Shown one piece after another: positions 18,123-27,794 of a stretch of DNA of 33,923 nucleotides. Source of the DNA: Planctomycetota bacterium (lineage in GTDB: Bacteria; Planctomycetota; Planctomycetia; Gemmatales; Gemmataceae); the NCBI GenBank assembly GCA_021809185.1, contig JAKBAI010000026.1:1-33923 (forward strand), given 5' to 3'. The notes beneath the pieces were generated by a model. That model searched no databases, was not told the DNA's origin, and saw nothing but the letters and a program-made list of their open reading frames with translations. Within the stretch, counting starts at the first letter, position 1; the number at the start of each line of letters is the position of its first letter. The position numbers were made by a program, and so were the translations under genes.

Positions 18123-21100
18123 ATGCCAAAACGAACAGACATAAAAAAGATTTTATTAATAGGTTCTGGGCCGATTGTCATCGGTCAAGCCTGTGAATTT
18201 GACTATTCTGGTACCCAAGCGTGTAAATCGCTACGCGAAGAGGGGTATGAAGTAGTTTTAGTTAATTCCAATCCAGCAACCATTATGACCGATCCCGATA
18301 TGGCCGATCGGACCTACATCGAACCGATTCACTGGAGTATCGTTGCCAAAATTATTGAAAAAGAGAGGCCAGATGCACTGTTGCCAACTCTGGGTGGGCA
18401 AACTGGGCTGAATACAGCAATGGATTTACATCATCACGGTATTCTTGAAAAATTCAAGGTCGAGATGATTGGGGCCAACCCCGCTGTTATTCAAAAAGCA
18501 GAAGACCGATTTTTATTCAAACAGGCGATTCTCAAAATCGGTTTGGATGTACCAAAATCGGAAGTTGCGAAATCGCAGGGTGAGGCCTATCAGATTTTGG
18601 AAAAAATAGGCTTGCCGTGTGTTCTGCGTCCCAGTTTCACCATGGGGGGAACGGGAGGCGGAATCGCCTATAACCGTGAAGAATTTTTACAACTGATCGC
18701 ACACGGTTTGGAACAAAGTCCTGTTGGGGAGGTTCTCATCGAAGAATCGGTCATCGGCTGGAAAGAGTTTGAACTCGAAGTGATGCGTGACCGGGCAGAT
18801 AACGTTATTATTATTTGCTCGATCGAGAATCTGGATCCGATGGGTGTCCATACAGGGGATAGTATAACGGTAGCCCCGAGCCAAACCCTTTCTGATAAAG
18901 AATATCAGCGTATGCGCGATGCAGCGAAAGCGATTATCCGTGAAATTGGAGTCGAAACAGGGGGTTCTAATATTCAATTTGCCGTCAACCCCGCTAATGG
19001 CCGGATGATTGTTATTGAAATGAACCCGCGCGTCTCCCGATCGAGCGCTCTTGCTTCGAAAGCAACCGGATATCCAATCGCGAAAATTGCCGCGAAATTA
19101 GCGATTGGTTATACGTTAGATGAATTAAGAAACGATATAACCCGCGATACGCCAGCCTCATTCGAACCGACGATCGATTATGTGGTTACCAAGGTTCCGC
19201 GTTTCAATTTTGAAAAGTTTCCTGAAGCCGATGCCACACTGACCACGCAGATGAAGTCGGTTGGGGAAACCATGGCGATTGGCCGCACTTTCAAAGAATC
19301 GTTGCAAAAAGCGCTTCGAGGTTTGGAAGTAGCCCGCTTTGGCCTTGGCTGTGACCGCAATGATCGCTGGTATAGCGAATCCCCTCCCACTCTGGAAGAG
19401 ATCTATTCCCATCTTGCCACCCCGAATGCTGAAAGAATCTGGTATATCCGTTATGCCTTCAAAATCGGTTTGAGTTTAGAGGAAATTCAGCGCCGAACTC
19501 GCATCGATTTATGGTTTTTAAATCAAATTCTGGAACTAGTCAATCTAGAAGAAAAACTAAAACAGATCGGTAGCCCCGACAATATTACCTATGAACAGAT
19601 GTTCCAAGCCAAACAAAACGGTTTTCTCGATTATCAGCTTAGCGAGTTGTGGAATTGTTCCATTTTCGATGTCTACAACCACCGGTTAAAAATGGGGATC
19701 AAACCGGTCTTCAAGTTGGTCGATACCTGCGCTGCCGAATTCGCTGCTTATACCCCCTACTATTATTCGACCTATGAAAGCCCCCCTAGGCAAATTGCTG
19801 CCTCTGGAGAAATGGCCTCGCCCTTAATCGAAGATGAGATACGCCCTTTTAGCGACAAAAAGCGGATCATGATTTTAGGCGGTGGCCCAAACCGCATTGG
19901 CCAGGGTATCGAATTCGATTATTGTTGTGTCCAAGCTGTATTAGCTCTGCGTAAGGCCGGTTACGAAACGATCATGGTCAATTCCAATCCAGAAACCGTA
20001 AGCACCGATTACGATACCAGCGACTATCTATTTTTTGAACCCCTGACCGTAGAAGATGTTTTAAACATTTGTGATCGTGTCAAACCGGATGGGGTGATCG
20101 TCCAATTTGGTGGACAGACTCCGCTCAATCTCGCCAAGGTACTGGCAACACAAGGGGTTCCGATCATAGGCACTTCCGTGGAAAGTATCGAAATTGCCGA
20201 AGATCGCAAACTCTTCAGCCGATTGATTGATCAGCTCGGATTAAAGCAACCCGCTAGTGGCACCACTCAGGATTTGAATGGAGCGATTGCTATTGCCCGC
20301 AAAATCGGTTACCCTGTATTGGTGCGTCCCAGTTTCGTTCTGGGGGGACGCGCGATGCAAATTGTCTATGATGAAGGCAATATGGAACGCTACGTCCGAC
20401 GAGCCATTGAGGCCTCGCCGGGCAAGCCGATATTGATCGACCAATTTCTACAAGCTGCCATCGAAGTAGATGTCGATTGTTTGAGTGATGGCGAACGGGT
20501 CATTATTGGCGGGGTCATGCAGCACATCGAAGAAGCAGGGATTCATTCGGGCGATTCCGCTTGCGTGCTCCCACCCCATTCCTTAGATGAGTCCATTATC
20601 CAGGAAATTAAACGGCAATCCAAGCTACTCACCCAAGCACTAGGGGTTCGTGGTTTGATGAATATTCAATTCGCAATTCAGTTCTCTAATTCAAGCACGC
20701 AAAAACCAGAAATCTACATTCTAGAAGCCAATCCACGGGCGAGTCGAACCGTCCCCTTCGTCTCCAAAGCGACCGGAGTGCCTTTAGCTCGTCTTGCTGC
20801 TCTAGTAATGGTTGGTAAAACATTGACTGAATTAGGAGTGGTGAATGAAACCATCCCAAGCCACTATTCGGTCAAAGAATCGGTTTTCCCTTTCATCAAA
20901 TTTCCAGGAGTCGATATCATCCTCGGCCCAGAAATGAAATCGACCGGTGAAGTCATGGGCATCGACGATGAATTTCCTCTGGCATTTGCCAAGTCGCAAA
21001 TGGCGGCATCGGCAACTATCCCTCTCCTTGGAAATATTTTCATATCGGTAGCCGATCGCGATAAATTTGAAATTGTCCCCGTTGCTCGTGATCTCGCTAA

Positions 21101-21437
21101 CATGGGCTATCATCTGCTAGCAACACGCGGCACCGCAAAAATATTGCGAGAACACCAGATTCAAGTCGAAGAAGTACCCAAAATCCAGGAAGGTCGTCCC
21201 AATTTAATTGACCGGATGAAAAATGGAGATGTCGCTATGATCCTCAACACCCCCAGCGGCCACGGTCGTACCACAGATGAAGGTAAAATCCGTTCGGCAG
21301 CAGTGTCGCATCGCATTACCTGCATTACTACGTTAGCGGGTGCCCAAGCCGCTGTCGCTGCTTGCAAAGCTCTACGTGAAAAACCGGTAACCGTTACTAG
21401 TTTGCAAGAACGATTCAAAGTCGGAGGACGAGAATAG
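18123..21437 (+). CDS. carB: Carbamoyl-phosphate synthase large subunit
   Basis: Makes carbamoyl phosphate from bicarbonate, ATP and ammonia delivered by CarA, feeding arginine and pyrimidine synthesis. Its 1104 residues compare with about 1073 in E. coli. Two homologous ATP-grasp halves are clear: [18 protein letters not shown] at the start, [11 protein letters not shown] (about 170) and [18 protein letters not shown] (about 300) in the first; [17 protein letters not shown] (about 584), [11 protein letters not shown] (about 735) and [18 protein letters not shown] (about 868) in the second. The last 150 residues form the MGS-like allosteric domain ([22 protein letters not shown]). AAGGGAT is close before the start. 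carA is not in the window. The stop codon touches the repeat island that follows. Confidence 0.98.
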   Translation: MPKRTDIKKILLIGSGPIVIGQACEFDYSGTQACKSLREEGYEVVLVNSNPATIMTDPDMADRTYIEPIHWSIVAKIIEKERPDALLPTLGGQTGLNTAMDLHHHGILEKFKVEMIGANPAVIQKAEDRFLFKQAILKIGLDVPKSEVAKSQGEAYQILEKIGLPCVLRPSFTMGGTGGGIAYNREEFLQLIAHGLEQSPVGEVLIEESVIGWKEFELEVMRDRADNVIIICSIENLDPMGVHTGDSITVAPSQTLSDKEYQRMRDAAKAIIREIGVETGGSNIQFAVNPANGRMIVIEMNPRVSRSSALASKATGYPIAKIAAKLAIGYTLDELRNDITRDTPASFEPTIDYVVTKVPRFNFEKFPEADATLTTQMKSVGETMAIGRTFKESLQKALRGLEVARFGLGCDRNDRWYSESPPTLEEIYSHLATPNAERIWYIRYAFKIGLSLEEIQRRTRIDLWFLNQILELVNLEEKLKQIGSPDNITYEQMFQAKQNGFLDYQLSELWNCSIFDVYNHRLKMGIKPVFKLVDTCAAEFAAYTPYYYSTYESPPRQIAASGEMASPLIEDEIRPFSDKKRIMILGGGPNRIGQGIEFDYCCVQAVLALRKAGYETIMVNSNPETVSTDYDTSDYLFFEPLTVEDVLNICDRVKPDGVIVQFGGQTPLNLAKVLATQGVPIIGTSVESIEIAEDRKLFSRLIDQLGLKQPASGTTQDLNGAIAIARKIGYPVLVRPSFVLGGRAMQIVYDEGNMERYVRRAIEASPGKPILIDQFLQAAIEVDVDCLSDGERVIIGGVMQHIEEAGIHSGDSACVLPPHSLDESIIQEIKRQSKLLTQALGVRGLMNIQFAIQFSNSSTQKPEIYILEANPRASRTVPFVSKATGVPLARLAALVMVGKTLTELGVVNETIPSHYSVKESVFPFIKFPGVDIILGPEMKSTGEVMGIDDEFPLAFAKSQMAASATIPLLGNIFISVADRDKFEIVPVARDLANMGYHLLATRGTAKILREHQIQVEEVPKIQEGRPNLIDRMKNGDVAMILNTPSGHGRTTDEGKIRSAAVSHRITCITTLAGAQAAVAACKALREKPVTVTSLQERFKVGGRE

Positions 21438-21478
21438 TAGGCGGGGGAAAGTACGCAGTAGGCAGTACGCAGTACGCA

Positions 21479-21600
21479 GAATTAAGAAACGGCTTCCACA
21501 ATAATGGTGGTTTTTACTAGGTTACATCCTCAGTGTTCAATACGATTTTTCTGTGTACTGTCCGCTGCTATTTACCTACCGACTCTTCTCTGCCTACTGC
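21479..21600 (+). repeat. 120-bp core repeat, copy 1
   Basis: Begins GAATTAAGAAACGGCTTCCA, includes a short CCAC/GTGG stem followed by TTTTT, and ends in CTTCTCTGCCTACTGC. It is almost identical to copy 3 (21829-21950) over about the first 100 bases and clearly more different from copy 2. Confidence 0.85.
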
Positions 21601-21616
21601 GGTCGGCAGTAGGCAG
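21590..21616. repeat. Heptamer hairpin 1
   Basis: CTGCCTACTGC (21590-21600) pairs perfectly with GCAGTAGGCAG (21606-21616) across a 5-base loop. It forms the switch point where TGCCTAC repeats invert to GTAGGCA repeats. Confidence 0.8.
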
Positions 21617-21643
21617 ATGGCAGTAGGCAGTAGGCAGTAGGCA

Positions 21644-21766
21644 GAATTAAGAAACGGCTTCCACAATAGTGGTGGTTTTTCACTAACTTAAACCTTCTGT
21701 GTTCAATACGATCTTTCTTTCTATTGCCCGCTACCCCTACCCACCGTCTCTTCTCTGCCTACTGCC
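21644..21766 (+). repeat. 120-bp core repeat, copy 2
   Basis: Same start (GAATTAAGAAACGGCTTCCA) as copies 1 and 3, but many substitutions after the first 40 bases. It lies 165 bases after copy 1 and is separated from it by GTAGGCA heptamers. Confidence 0.8.
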
Positions 21767-21781
21767 GTCGGCAGTAGGCAG
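21755..21781. repeat. Heptamer hairpin 2
   Basis: Perfect 12-bp stem: CTGCCTACTGCC (21755-21766) and GGCAGTAGGCAG (21770-21781) with a GTC loop. Same architecture as hairpin 1. Confidence 0.85.
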
Positions 21782-21828
21782 TAGGCAGTAGGCGGGAATA
21801 GTAGGCAGATGGCAGTAGGCAGTACGCA

Positions 21829-21950
21829 GAATTAAGAAACGGCTTCCACAATAATGGTGGTTTTTACTAGGTTACATCCTCAGTATTCAATACGATTTTT
21901 CTGTGTACTGTCCGCTGCTATTTACCCACTAACTCTTCTCTGTCATCTGC
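21829..21950 (+). repeat. 120-bp core repeat, copy 3
   Basis: Nearly identical to copy 1 through about 100 bases, then diverges into CTGTCATCTGC/CTGCCTAC variants leading up to the four-helix-bundle gene. It lacks the perfect hairpin found at the ends of copies 1 and 2. Confidence 0.8.
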
Positions 21951-22023
21951 TCGCAGCCCGCTGTCATTTGCCCACTAACTCTTCTCTGCCTACTTTCCCC
22001 GCCTACTGCCTACTTTCCCCTAT

Positions 22024-22389
22024 CTACTCCTTTCCTTTCAGGCTATTCATTAAGCCGTTTAAGATACGTCCGGTTTCATCGCAAAGTTCCTGAACGGGTT
22101 GAAAGTCGGATTGACTGACATACTCAAGGCGAACAGCGATCAGCAACTGGGTTTCAACTTCTCGGAGTGAAGCGTAGGCGATCGACAGAAATCTACCAAA
22201 CTCACTAATTGAGTTTCGTCCCTGACCTTCAGCAATGTTGGATGGAATAGAGACCGCAGCTCGCCGCAATTGCGATGTCAGCCCAAAACGTTCGTCAACC
22301 GGGAACAGCTTGGTGAGACGATAGACTATCTCTACGAGGTCCATCGCCTTTTGCCAAGCAACCAAATCTTTGAAGTTCTTCGCTGTCAT
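22024..22389 (-). CDS. Four-helix-bundle (23S IVS / Avd-like) protein
   Basis: A 121-residue protein with the signature of the four-helix-bundle family first seen in 23S rRNA intervening sequences and related to the Avd accessory protein of diversity-generating retroelements. Visible features: [17 protein letters not shown] at the start, the central [22 protein letters not shown] block, the [19 protein letters not shown] helix, and a C-terminal helix ending in MNSLKGKE. Members are basic and thought to bind nucleic acid; no enzyme activity is established. Here it is not in an rRNA gene and has no reverse transcriptase nearby. It is flanked on both sides by GTAGGCA/TGCCTAC arrays, and its stop codon sits at the edge of one array. 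The ribosome site is weak (GGTGG 4 bases before ATG). Confidence 0.9.
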   Translation of the reverse strand: MTAKNFKDLVAWQKAMDLVEIVYRLTKLFPVDERFGLTSQLRRAAVSIPSNIAEGQGRNSISEFGRFLSIAYASLREVETQLLIAVRLEYVSQSDFQPVQELCDETGRILNGLMNSLKGKE

Positions 22390-22394
22390 TTACC

Positions 22395-22526
<132 letters not shown>

Positions 22527-23471
22527 TTATTTCGAAGGTGATTTTACTTTGGGAGGTTCTTTGGTTTGCGGTTTTGGCAACCCTTTTTTCGCTTGCTCTT
22601 CCCAGCGGAATTTCGTCTTGGTGGGATCAAACGGTTTGAGATACTCGTCATTGTTTTTACCGCAAGCCCAGATAATTCCTCGAGTTAAAGTATCCAGGAA
22701 TTTTGGATCGGCCATTTCGGCATTGAAGTGGCCGATGGTGGTACCGAAAACTTTCCCTTTCCCATACTGATTTGTCCAGATACAGGTCTCTTCGGCTTTT
22801 CGTTCTTTATTGTAACCAACGGCTAAGGGTTTGCAGTTTTCACCTAGACCAACAATCCAGTACAATTCCCCTTGAATGGTATTCCAGGTTTCGCCGAAAT
22901 CTTGCATGATTGGATGAGTTTTGTCTTTATTTTTGATTGCGATAGGGTAATTCGAACCGTGGCGATGCGAAGTTACTCCAAGAAATTTAAACCACTCCCC
23001 AGTACCATCGCGGTAACAGTGCATGGTGCAATGAATAACAACAGCAGCAATCCCGTCTCGATGCGGTTTTAGAATCCGCTCGGTCCATTTGGGATCTTTG
23101 GCTTCGGCAAAACATTCATTGTGGATGACGATATCATACCCTTTGGCCCAATCGTCTTTGGCATAGAGGGGGATTTTGGCATTAGAAGTCTTACCCCCTT
23201 GATGAACAATTGTCCAATCGATATAGGCCCGCGCAGCGGTCCCTTCGGTCAGAATCAATTTTTGCAAATCGTAATCGTGATAACCCCCTCCCGTCACCAA
23301 TAACGCTTTGATAGGTTTTGGTGCTGGTTTCTTTTCCTGAGCAAAACTTCTGCTTGCAGATAAGAACGGAGAGAATGTCAAAAAAAATGTTAAAAACGAC
23401 CCTAAGATTGCAGATAGTCGTGAAACTCGATATCCATCGAGTCGGGATACGGATCTTGGCAAAGAACCCAT
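22527..23471 (-). CDS. Secreted ThuA-like domain protein
   Basis: A 314-residue protein. The start is well placed, 5 bases after a perfect AGGAGG. Residues 1-45 form an export signal with a basic start and a hydrophobic core ([24 protein letters not shown]), so it likely acts outside the cytoplasmic membrane. The mature part is a ThuA-like (trehalose-utilisation) class-I-glutamine-amidotransferase fold: [20 protein letters not shown], the [10 protein letters not shown] strand, the [13 protein letters not shown] block, [12 protein letters not shown], and [13 protein letters not shown] near the end. Planctomycetes carry many such proteins, probably linked to sugar or glycan metabolism, with exact substrates unknown. 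The C-terminus is Lys/Pro-rich. Its stop abuts the repeat island. Confidence 0.88.
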   Translation of the reverse strand: MGSLPRSVSRLDGYRVSRLSAILGSFLTFFLTFSPFLSASRSFAQEKKPAPKPIKALLVTGGGYHDYDLQKLILTEGTAARAYIDWTIVHQGGKTSNAKIPLYAKDDWAKGYDIVIHNECFAEAKDPKWTERILKPHRDGIAAVVIHCTMHCYRDGTGEWFKFLGVTSHRHGSNYPIAIKNKDKTHPIMQDFGETWNTIQGELYWIVGLGENCKPLAVGYNKERKAEETCIWTNQYGKGKVFGTTIGHFNAEMADPKFLDTLTRGIIWACGKNNDEYLKPFDPTKTKFRWEEQAKKGLPKPQTKEPPKVKSPSK

Positions 23472-23928
23472 GCGAACCTCCTAAAAAGTCTTCAAAAAAA
23501 CAAGTTTTGTTCTTAAATACTAAAATATCACCCCATGAAAATAACATCAAATGAAAATCATTTTGCGGGATAGCATGATTTTCACTTCAGGTGGATGATA
23601 TTTTTCTAAAATATTATTCGATTTCTGATCATCGAATCTTGTATCACTAGATCTTCAAATCGAGTATCGAATATATTTATTTTAGCTTATGAAAACTTTT
23701 TCAAATCAACAGTCTAGTAAAAAAAATAGATGAATTAAAAATACAGATATGGTAGAGTGATTGGGTAACTTTTCTCATCGATCCGCGATGGTAAAGACTT
23801 CTCATTGGCCTGATTATTCAGGCCATGTTAAGGAATAACGATTGCCAAGAGGGCGAATCGACAAAGGAAATACTTTTTCTGAAAATGAATGACGAAGCGG
23901 ATAGATCATTTAGCTAATACTGGGATAA
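23472..23928. other. Intergenic region between ThuA and HYExAFE genes
   Basis: AT-rich with no gene seen. A perfect 8-bp hairpin TGGCCTGA-ttat-TCAGGCCA (23806-23825) lies about 105 bases past the HYExAFE stop on the minus strand and may mark its transcript end, though no T tract follows. The ThuA promoter should lie at 23480-23600. Confidence 0.45.
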
Positions 23929-24465
23929 TCAGGGAGGCGTTAAAAAGCAACTAAAGGGGCGGGCGGTTTCACGGAATGCCGCAATGGGTAGATCAACTGT
24001 TTTCCATCCTGGACTACGAGGGCGCATCCAACGAGAATAATCGGCAATAGCAACCGCTCGGAGCAGATATCGTCTACCCGACCAGATCCATAAATCAGGT
24101 GTGCCGAGCGGGACATCAAAACCGGGGAGCAAATAAAACATGAAAAGTAACAAAGATCGATAGCCTGTCCCGAATTGTTGTTCCCATAGTTGGAGACCGT
24201 GGACATCCTCCTGCAGACACCAGGTTTGCCATATTTGCCGCGGATTATTGTTCGCTCCGCTTGGAAACTTTCTCCCCTTGACATCGATCAGTAATCGAAC
24301 TTCCGAATGAGCATGAACCACATAGTCTAAACTTTTTACCGGTTCGTTATCTTCTTCCCAGAACGATCGTTTGGCTTGATTCACCGATACATAGCAGATT
24401 TTGTGCTTTCGCAAAAAACCTTCAAAAGCAGGCTCATAATGATTTTCTCGATCGGTCTGAGTCAT
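23929..24465 (-). CDS. HYExAFE-type protein, possible PD-(D/E)XK fold
   Basis: A 178-residue protein with the eponymous HYEPAFE motif (residues 9-15) of a planctomycete family whose function I do not know. The order of conserved features recalls a PD-(D/E)XK nuclease core: Glu11/Glu15 in the first helix, Asp47 in SLDYVV, then Asp61-Val-Lys63 in LLIDVKGRKFP. The rest is Trp/aromatic-rich (RQIWQTWCLQ, GYRSLLLFMFYLL). No signal peptide or clear membrane helix is visible, so it is probably cytoplasmic. I start at ATG 24465; a TTG at 24501 would give MQNSNRSNGTIQ first, and its opening bases match the start of yidC. It stands alone between two secreted-protein genes. The nuclease idea is inference. 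Confidence 0.72.
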   Translation of the reverse strand: MTQTDRENHYEPAFEGFLRKHKICYVSVNQAKRSFWEEDNEPVKSLDYVVHAHSEVRLLIDVKGRKFPSGANNNPRQIWQTWCLQEDVHGLQLWEQQFGTGYRSLLLFMFYLLPGFDVPLGTPDLWIWSGRRYLLRAVAIADYSRWMRPRSPGWKTVDLPIAAFRETARPFSCFLTPP

Positions 24466-24568
24466 TTGGATCGTTCCATTCGATCTGTTTGAATTTTGCA
24501 AAGCCGTATTACTTTTTCCTTTTAGATATACTTTCTTTTAATTATTCATTATTTTATTTTTCATCAAG

Positions 24569-24605
24569 AAAGCCTTGAAATTTTCAGATCGAATTTCAAG
24601 GCTTT
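24569..24605 (-). terminator. Hairpin terminator of the WD40 gene
   Basis: A perfect 14-bp stem, AAAGCCTTGAAATT (24569-24582) with AATTTCAAGGCTTT (24592-24605), and a 9-base loop, 35 bases after the minus-strand WD40 stop. Read on the minus strand it ends in GGCTTTCTTG, a weak T tract. It separates this gene from the HYExAFE gene downstream. Confidence 0.65.
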
Positions 24606-24639
24606 TCCATAATTACAATATTATTATATCCAAATCAAC

Positions 24640-26163
24640 TCATTTTTTCTTTGGTAATTCTTTCTTAGGCATTTCTTTTTTAGGCATTTCTTTTTTAGGT
24701 AATTCTTTCTTAGGTAATTCTTTCTTAGGTATTTCTTTTTTGGGTTCTGGTTCAGGCTGAGTGATCGCTTTAATCAATTGGCCATTATCCCCGTTGTAGA
24801 TACGAATAATTCCTTCTTCACCTCCAGCAATGATTAATTTACCATCGTTGCTAATGGCGAGAGCATAAATAAAATCGTTGCTGCCAGGATAAGTGCGCAT
24901 ATTTCCCCCTTGAGGGTTCCACATCTTTAATTGATTATCGCCGCCAGTCGTGAGAAAATTATTCGTTTTGGCAATATACGATAATTTTGTTATCTGTTTG
25001 GCATGGGCATTAATCGTGCGGATTTGTTCCCCTTTATCATAATCCCAAATTTTAACCACATTATCGGCCCCACCACTTGCGAGCTGTTTCCCATCAGGTT
25101 GCCAACTCACATCCAGAACATGGTGCGTATGACCTTCAAAGGTTTTAGTCAATTTGCCCGAAGGAATTTCCCAGACTTTAACAAATTTATCGGCGCCGCA
25201 GCTCGCGAGGTGTTTACTATCGGGACTGAAAGCCAATCCAAAAATAGTATCGCTATGGGAATTTTTAATAAGCTGAATTAACTTACCATTGGAATCAAAT
25301 AATTTTAATTCCCCATCCTGGGAGGGAGCACCTCCTCCAGTAGCCATGTACTTACCATCTGGTGAATAGGCAATCGCCATGACCCGATCTGCAAATCCAT
25401 GGATTATCTGTTTCGGTTTCCCCGTATCAAGATCCCACAGAACTAGTTCATCGTAGCTTCCTGAAGCGATGGTTTTTCCATCAGGGGAAATGGCGAGAGA
25501 TTCTACCAAGGAGAGATGAGCTGCGTGTACCGGTTTTTGGCTGGGGGAACGCAGATCGGGATTGATGAGGGTACGAAGGAGATACCCGGTTTTGCCATCT
25601 AGGAGGAAGATCTCGTTCCCTCTACCCACGACAACAATCGATTTTTCTGACTGAATAGCAAGCCCTCGAATCGGTTTCACTGTCGCTGGCGGAACATCTA
25701 AAATGACTTTAGGTTTTTCGATCTTCATCGTGGGTGGCTTGGCCCCCAGATCGATCCAACGCTTGACGAGAGCCAATTCCTGGGGAGTTAATGGATCTTC
25801 TCCTTTGGGTGGCATTATGGGGCGTTTTTGATGAGAAGCAAACAAATATAGATTGCTTTTCGCTGCACTCCCAGCGACAATCGCCGCCCCCCGCTTACCC
25901 CCTTTCATTAGTAATTCATAGCTGGAAAGATCTAACTTCCCTTCCTGAATTTTGCCCGAATGGCAAGATTGACACTTATCAGCAAAAATAGGATCAATCT
26001 CCTTTTCATATAAGATTGGATCGTTCCGCTTTAATGGGATTTCAGGAATGGGGATCAATTTCTTTTTCGGTTCTTGGGCAACCAGTTTGTTATCGATCCA
26101 GGAAAATTTCTGAATTGGAATAAGTAAATAAATCGCCAGCAAATACCCAATACATGATTTCAT
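24640..26163 (-). CDS. Secreted cytochrome-c / WD40 repeat protein
   Basis: A 507-residue exported protein of the planctomycete cytochrome-plus-WD40 type. A signal-like hydrophobic start (CIGYLLAIYLLIPI) is followed by a c-type haem domain with CQSCH (64-68) as the haem-binding motif and Met117 in RPIMPPKGED as the likely sixth ligand. Then comes a beta-propeller (about 165-470) with WD40-like blades (LAISPDGKTIASGSYDELVLWD, LAFSPDSKHLASCGADKFVKVWE, VSWQPDGKQLASGGADNVVKIWD). The last 33 residues are a PKKE(L/M/I) pentapeptide repeated about six times. Role is probably electron transfer coupled to a scaffold at the cell surface or periplasm; the partner is unknown. GGAG lies 10 bases before ATG. 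Inverted/direct repeats precede the gene. Confidence 0.9.
   Translation of the reverse strand: MKSCIGYLLAIYLLIPIQKFSWIDNKLVAQEPKKKLIPIPEIPLKRNDPILYEKEIDPIFADKCQSCHSGKIQEGKLDLSSYELLMKGGKRGAAIVAGSAAKSNLYLFASHQKRPIMPPKGEDPLTPQELALVKRWIDLGAKPPTMKIEKPKVILDVPPATVKPIRGLAIQSEKSIVVVGRGNEIFLLDGKTGYLLRTLINPDLRSPSQKPVHAAHLSLVESLAISPDGKTIASGSYDELVLWDLDTGKPKQIIHGFADRVMAIAYSPDGKYMATGGGAPSQDGELKLFDSNGKLIQLIKNSHSDTIFGLAFSPDSKHLASCGADKFVKVWEIPSGKLTKTFEGHTHHVLDVSWQPDGKQLASGGADNVVKIWDYDKGEQIRTINAHAKQITKLSYIAKTNNFLTTGGDNQLKMWNPQGGNMRTYPGSNDFIYALAISNDGKLIIAGGEEGIIRIYNGDNGQLIKAITQPEPEPKKEIPKKELPKKELPKKEMPKKEMPKKELPKKK
24643..24740 (-). repeat. 15-bp coding repeat for PKKE pentapeptides
   Basis: About six tandem 15-bp units (TTAGGYAWTTCTTTY on the plus strand) at the 3' end of the WD40 gene, encoding PKKEL/PKKEM/PKKEI. 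In-frame expansion or contraction is likely. Confidence 0.85.
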
Positions 26164-26825
26164 AACCGTATTTCTCCGTCTATTTCCGGAAGGTCAATTG
26201 TTTAAGATTCATCTCCTAGTATTAAACAATTAATATTAAACAATTGATATTAACAAAATTATTAATGATTGATCCAAATTCCTGGCTCAGGAAAATATCT
26301 TAGAAATTCTGTATTTTTGCTAAAGGGTGAAGTAAAGTTCTTTTATATAAATCAATTTTGGCAACATTATCTAATTCATCATTTTGATCTATACCAAATA
26401 GCTCAATTATTTCACAAAATTAGCTTTAAGCTAAATTCCAGATAAATCTAAGATAAAAATCTATTTCGGAGGAGAACTCCAATAAAACACATTTTGGCAG
26501 GTAGCTATAAATATATCCCGAGTCGAGAAGTTTTTCAAGCGGAGTGAATAAGTTCCTCTGAATATTTTTTAAGAATTCATTTCTAGAACCACTTTTCAGC
26601 TGATGAGTGAACCGATCAAACTAATATCCCAAAATGATACCCTTCAAAATTACCATTGCATATTCCAATAAAGGATCGAAGATCTAAGACCATTTTGATC
26701 GCTTCAGACAAGCACTTTTCCCAGCATACTTTTATGGCAACAAATCTGGAATATGATCGCTGTATCGGACCAAAGTCCCAAAAAAATCCCAGAAAACATT
26801 TCTTATTTTATCTGAATCAATCGAT
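26164..26825. other. Intergenic region upstream of the WD40 gene
   Basis: No intact gene. The first 100 bases hold an operator-like repeat (listed separately). The last 80 bases contain a frame (MATNLEYDRC…FLFYLNQS) that may be a decayed 5' part of the remnant starting at 26826. The middle is AT-rich and featureless to me. Confidence 0.45.
26196..26262 (-). promoter_or_regulatory. Operator-like repeats before the WD40 gene
   Basis: AATTGTTTAA (26196-26205) is the exact complement of TTAAACAATT (26222-26231), which is repeated directly at 26236-26245, with a decayed third copy (ATTAACAAAATT) just after. The cluster sits 33-100 bases upstream of the WD40 start codon, where a regulator would bind. 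No specific regulator can be named. Confidence 0.5.
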
Positions 26826-27547
26826 GTGATTTCTATTGTTATTTTACTCAAAAAGGGGGCGAATCATCCCACCCTTTCTGGTAAAATATTACAAGGACAA
26901 TTGAGTCCAGAAGACAAAATTCGTCTTAGTTTCGAATATGAAATGATCGAGTTATTTGAAATCCCTGTCGATGAGATTCTCGAAGAAGGAGCAGAACTCT
27001 CTCCATTAGCTGCTCTTGGTAAACTGGAAGAATGGAAAACAAAGGAAGAATATCATAAAAAATTAGAAGGCGTATTGCTTAAAATCATAAAATTAGTCTC
27101 AGCAAAAATACCCTCTCAGAGCGAAAGAAAAGAATTATTTGAAACTAGCATTGTCTTAATGAACTTACGATGCGAGAAAGAAAACACCAGAAAAATATTT
27201 GAAGGAGTTAAAGATCAAATGCAATCAATGGATACAAGTATTGTCCAGGAAATCCTTTCCATGTGGACCGAAGAAGATACTCAAAGATTATTAAAAGATA
27301 CGAAAAAGAAATCAAAGCCAAAGAAGAGGATCTTAAAGCCAATCAAGATGCTTTGGCAAGGCGAATTACACGAAGTCGAGAGAATATCTTGACGATGGGA
27401 AGAAAGACTCTTGGCGAACCGAGTCATCAGATTGTCGATCACCTCAATCAAATCAACGATTTTGATGCGTTGGATGATATCCTTTCTAAATTGATCGAAG
27501 CCACACCAACTTCTTGGGAACAGCTCGTTGGTTTGAGCCGTTCCTAA
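26826..27547 (+). pseudogene. Frameshifted Rpn/PD-(D/E)XK-type remnant
   Basis: Two overlapping frames read together as one protein tail. The first (GTG 26826 to 27392) has ISIVILLKKGANHPTLSGKI, FEYEMIELFEIPVDEIL and SPLAALG. The second (from about 27290, frame -1) has KAKEEDLKANQD and ends with LGEPSHQIVDHLNQINDFDALDDIL…SWEQLVGL. This order resembles the C-terminal two thirds of Rpn/DUF4351-like proteins (recombination-promoting nuclease / PD-(D/E)XK transposase-like) common in planctomycetes and cyanobacteria. The N-terminal nuclease core is absent, though a frame just upstream (…FLFYLNQS) may be its last piece after another frameshift. The break lies near the A-rich AAAAGATACGAAAAAG at about 27294. 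Family assignment is from memory of motif order, so moderate. Confidence 0.55.
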
Positions 27548-27714
27548 ATCGGTAAACCATCATTCTGGATAAGTGAATCAAACTTGCCCAACGATATTGA
27601 TTCTATTTTTCAGATTATTACAAATATAAAGTGGACGAATTACTCTCTTTACAGGTTATTTGATTTGTTCCTCTGAATAAAAATAGCATAATCAGATGGA
27701 TTTTGATTTCTAAT

Positions 27715-27773
27715 AATCTCAAGAAAAGAAGAGAACTAGAGAGCTTCTTCTAATTCTTGAGATTGCGTTTTTT
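27715..27773 (+). terminator. Intrinsic terminator
   Basis: A long stem with 11-bp outer arms AATCTCAAGAA (27715-27725) and TTCTTGAGATT (27754-27764), plus inner AGAAGA/TCTTCT pairing, followed by GCG and six T (27768-27773). It is a good rho-independent terminator on the plus strand, downstream of the remnant, and faces the convergent dehydrogenase gene. Confidence 0.8.
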
Positions 27774-27794
27774 ATGAATCATTTGGAATCGAGA

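Noticed and set aside
18687..21418. Several minus-strand frames of 60-96 codons inside carB
   Set aside because: All fully antisense to a well-conserved gene and lacking independent support.
21438..22023. Possible CRISPR array in the repeats
   Set aside because: Units are 7-bp heptamers and 120-bp cores, not 25-40-bp direct repeats with unique spacers of equal size, and no cas genes are present.
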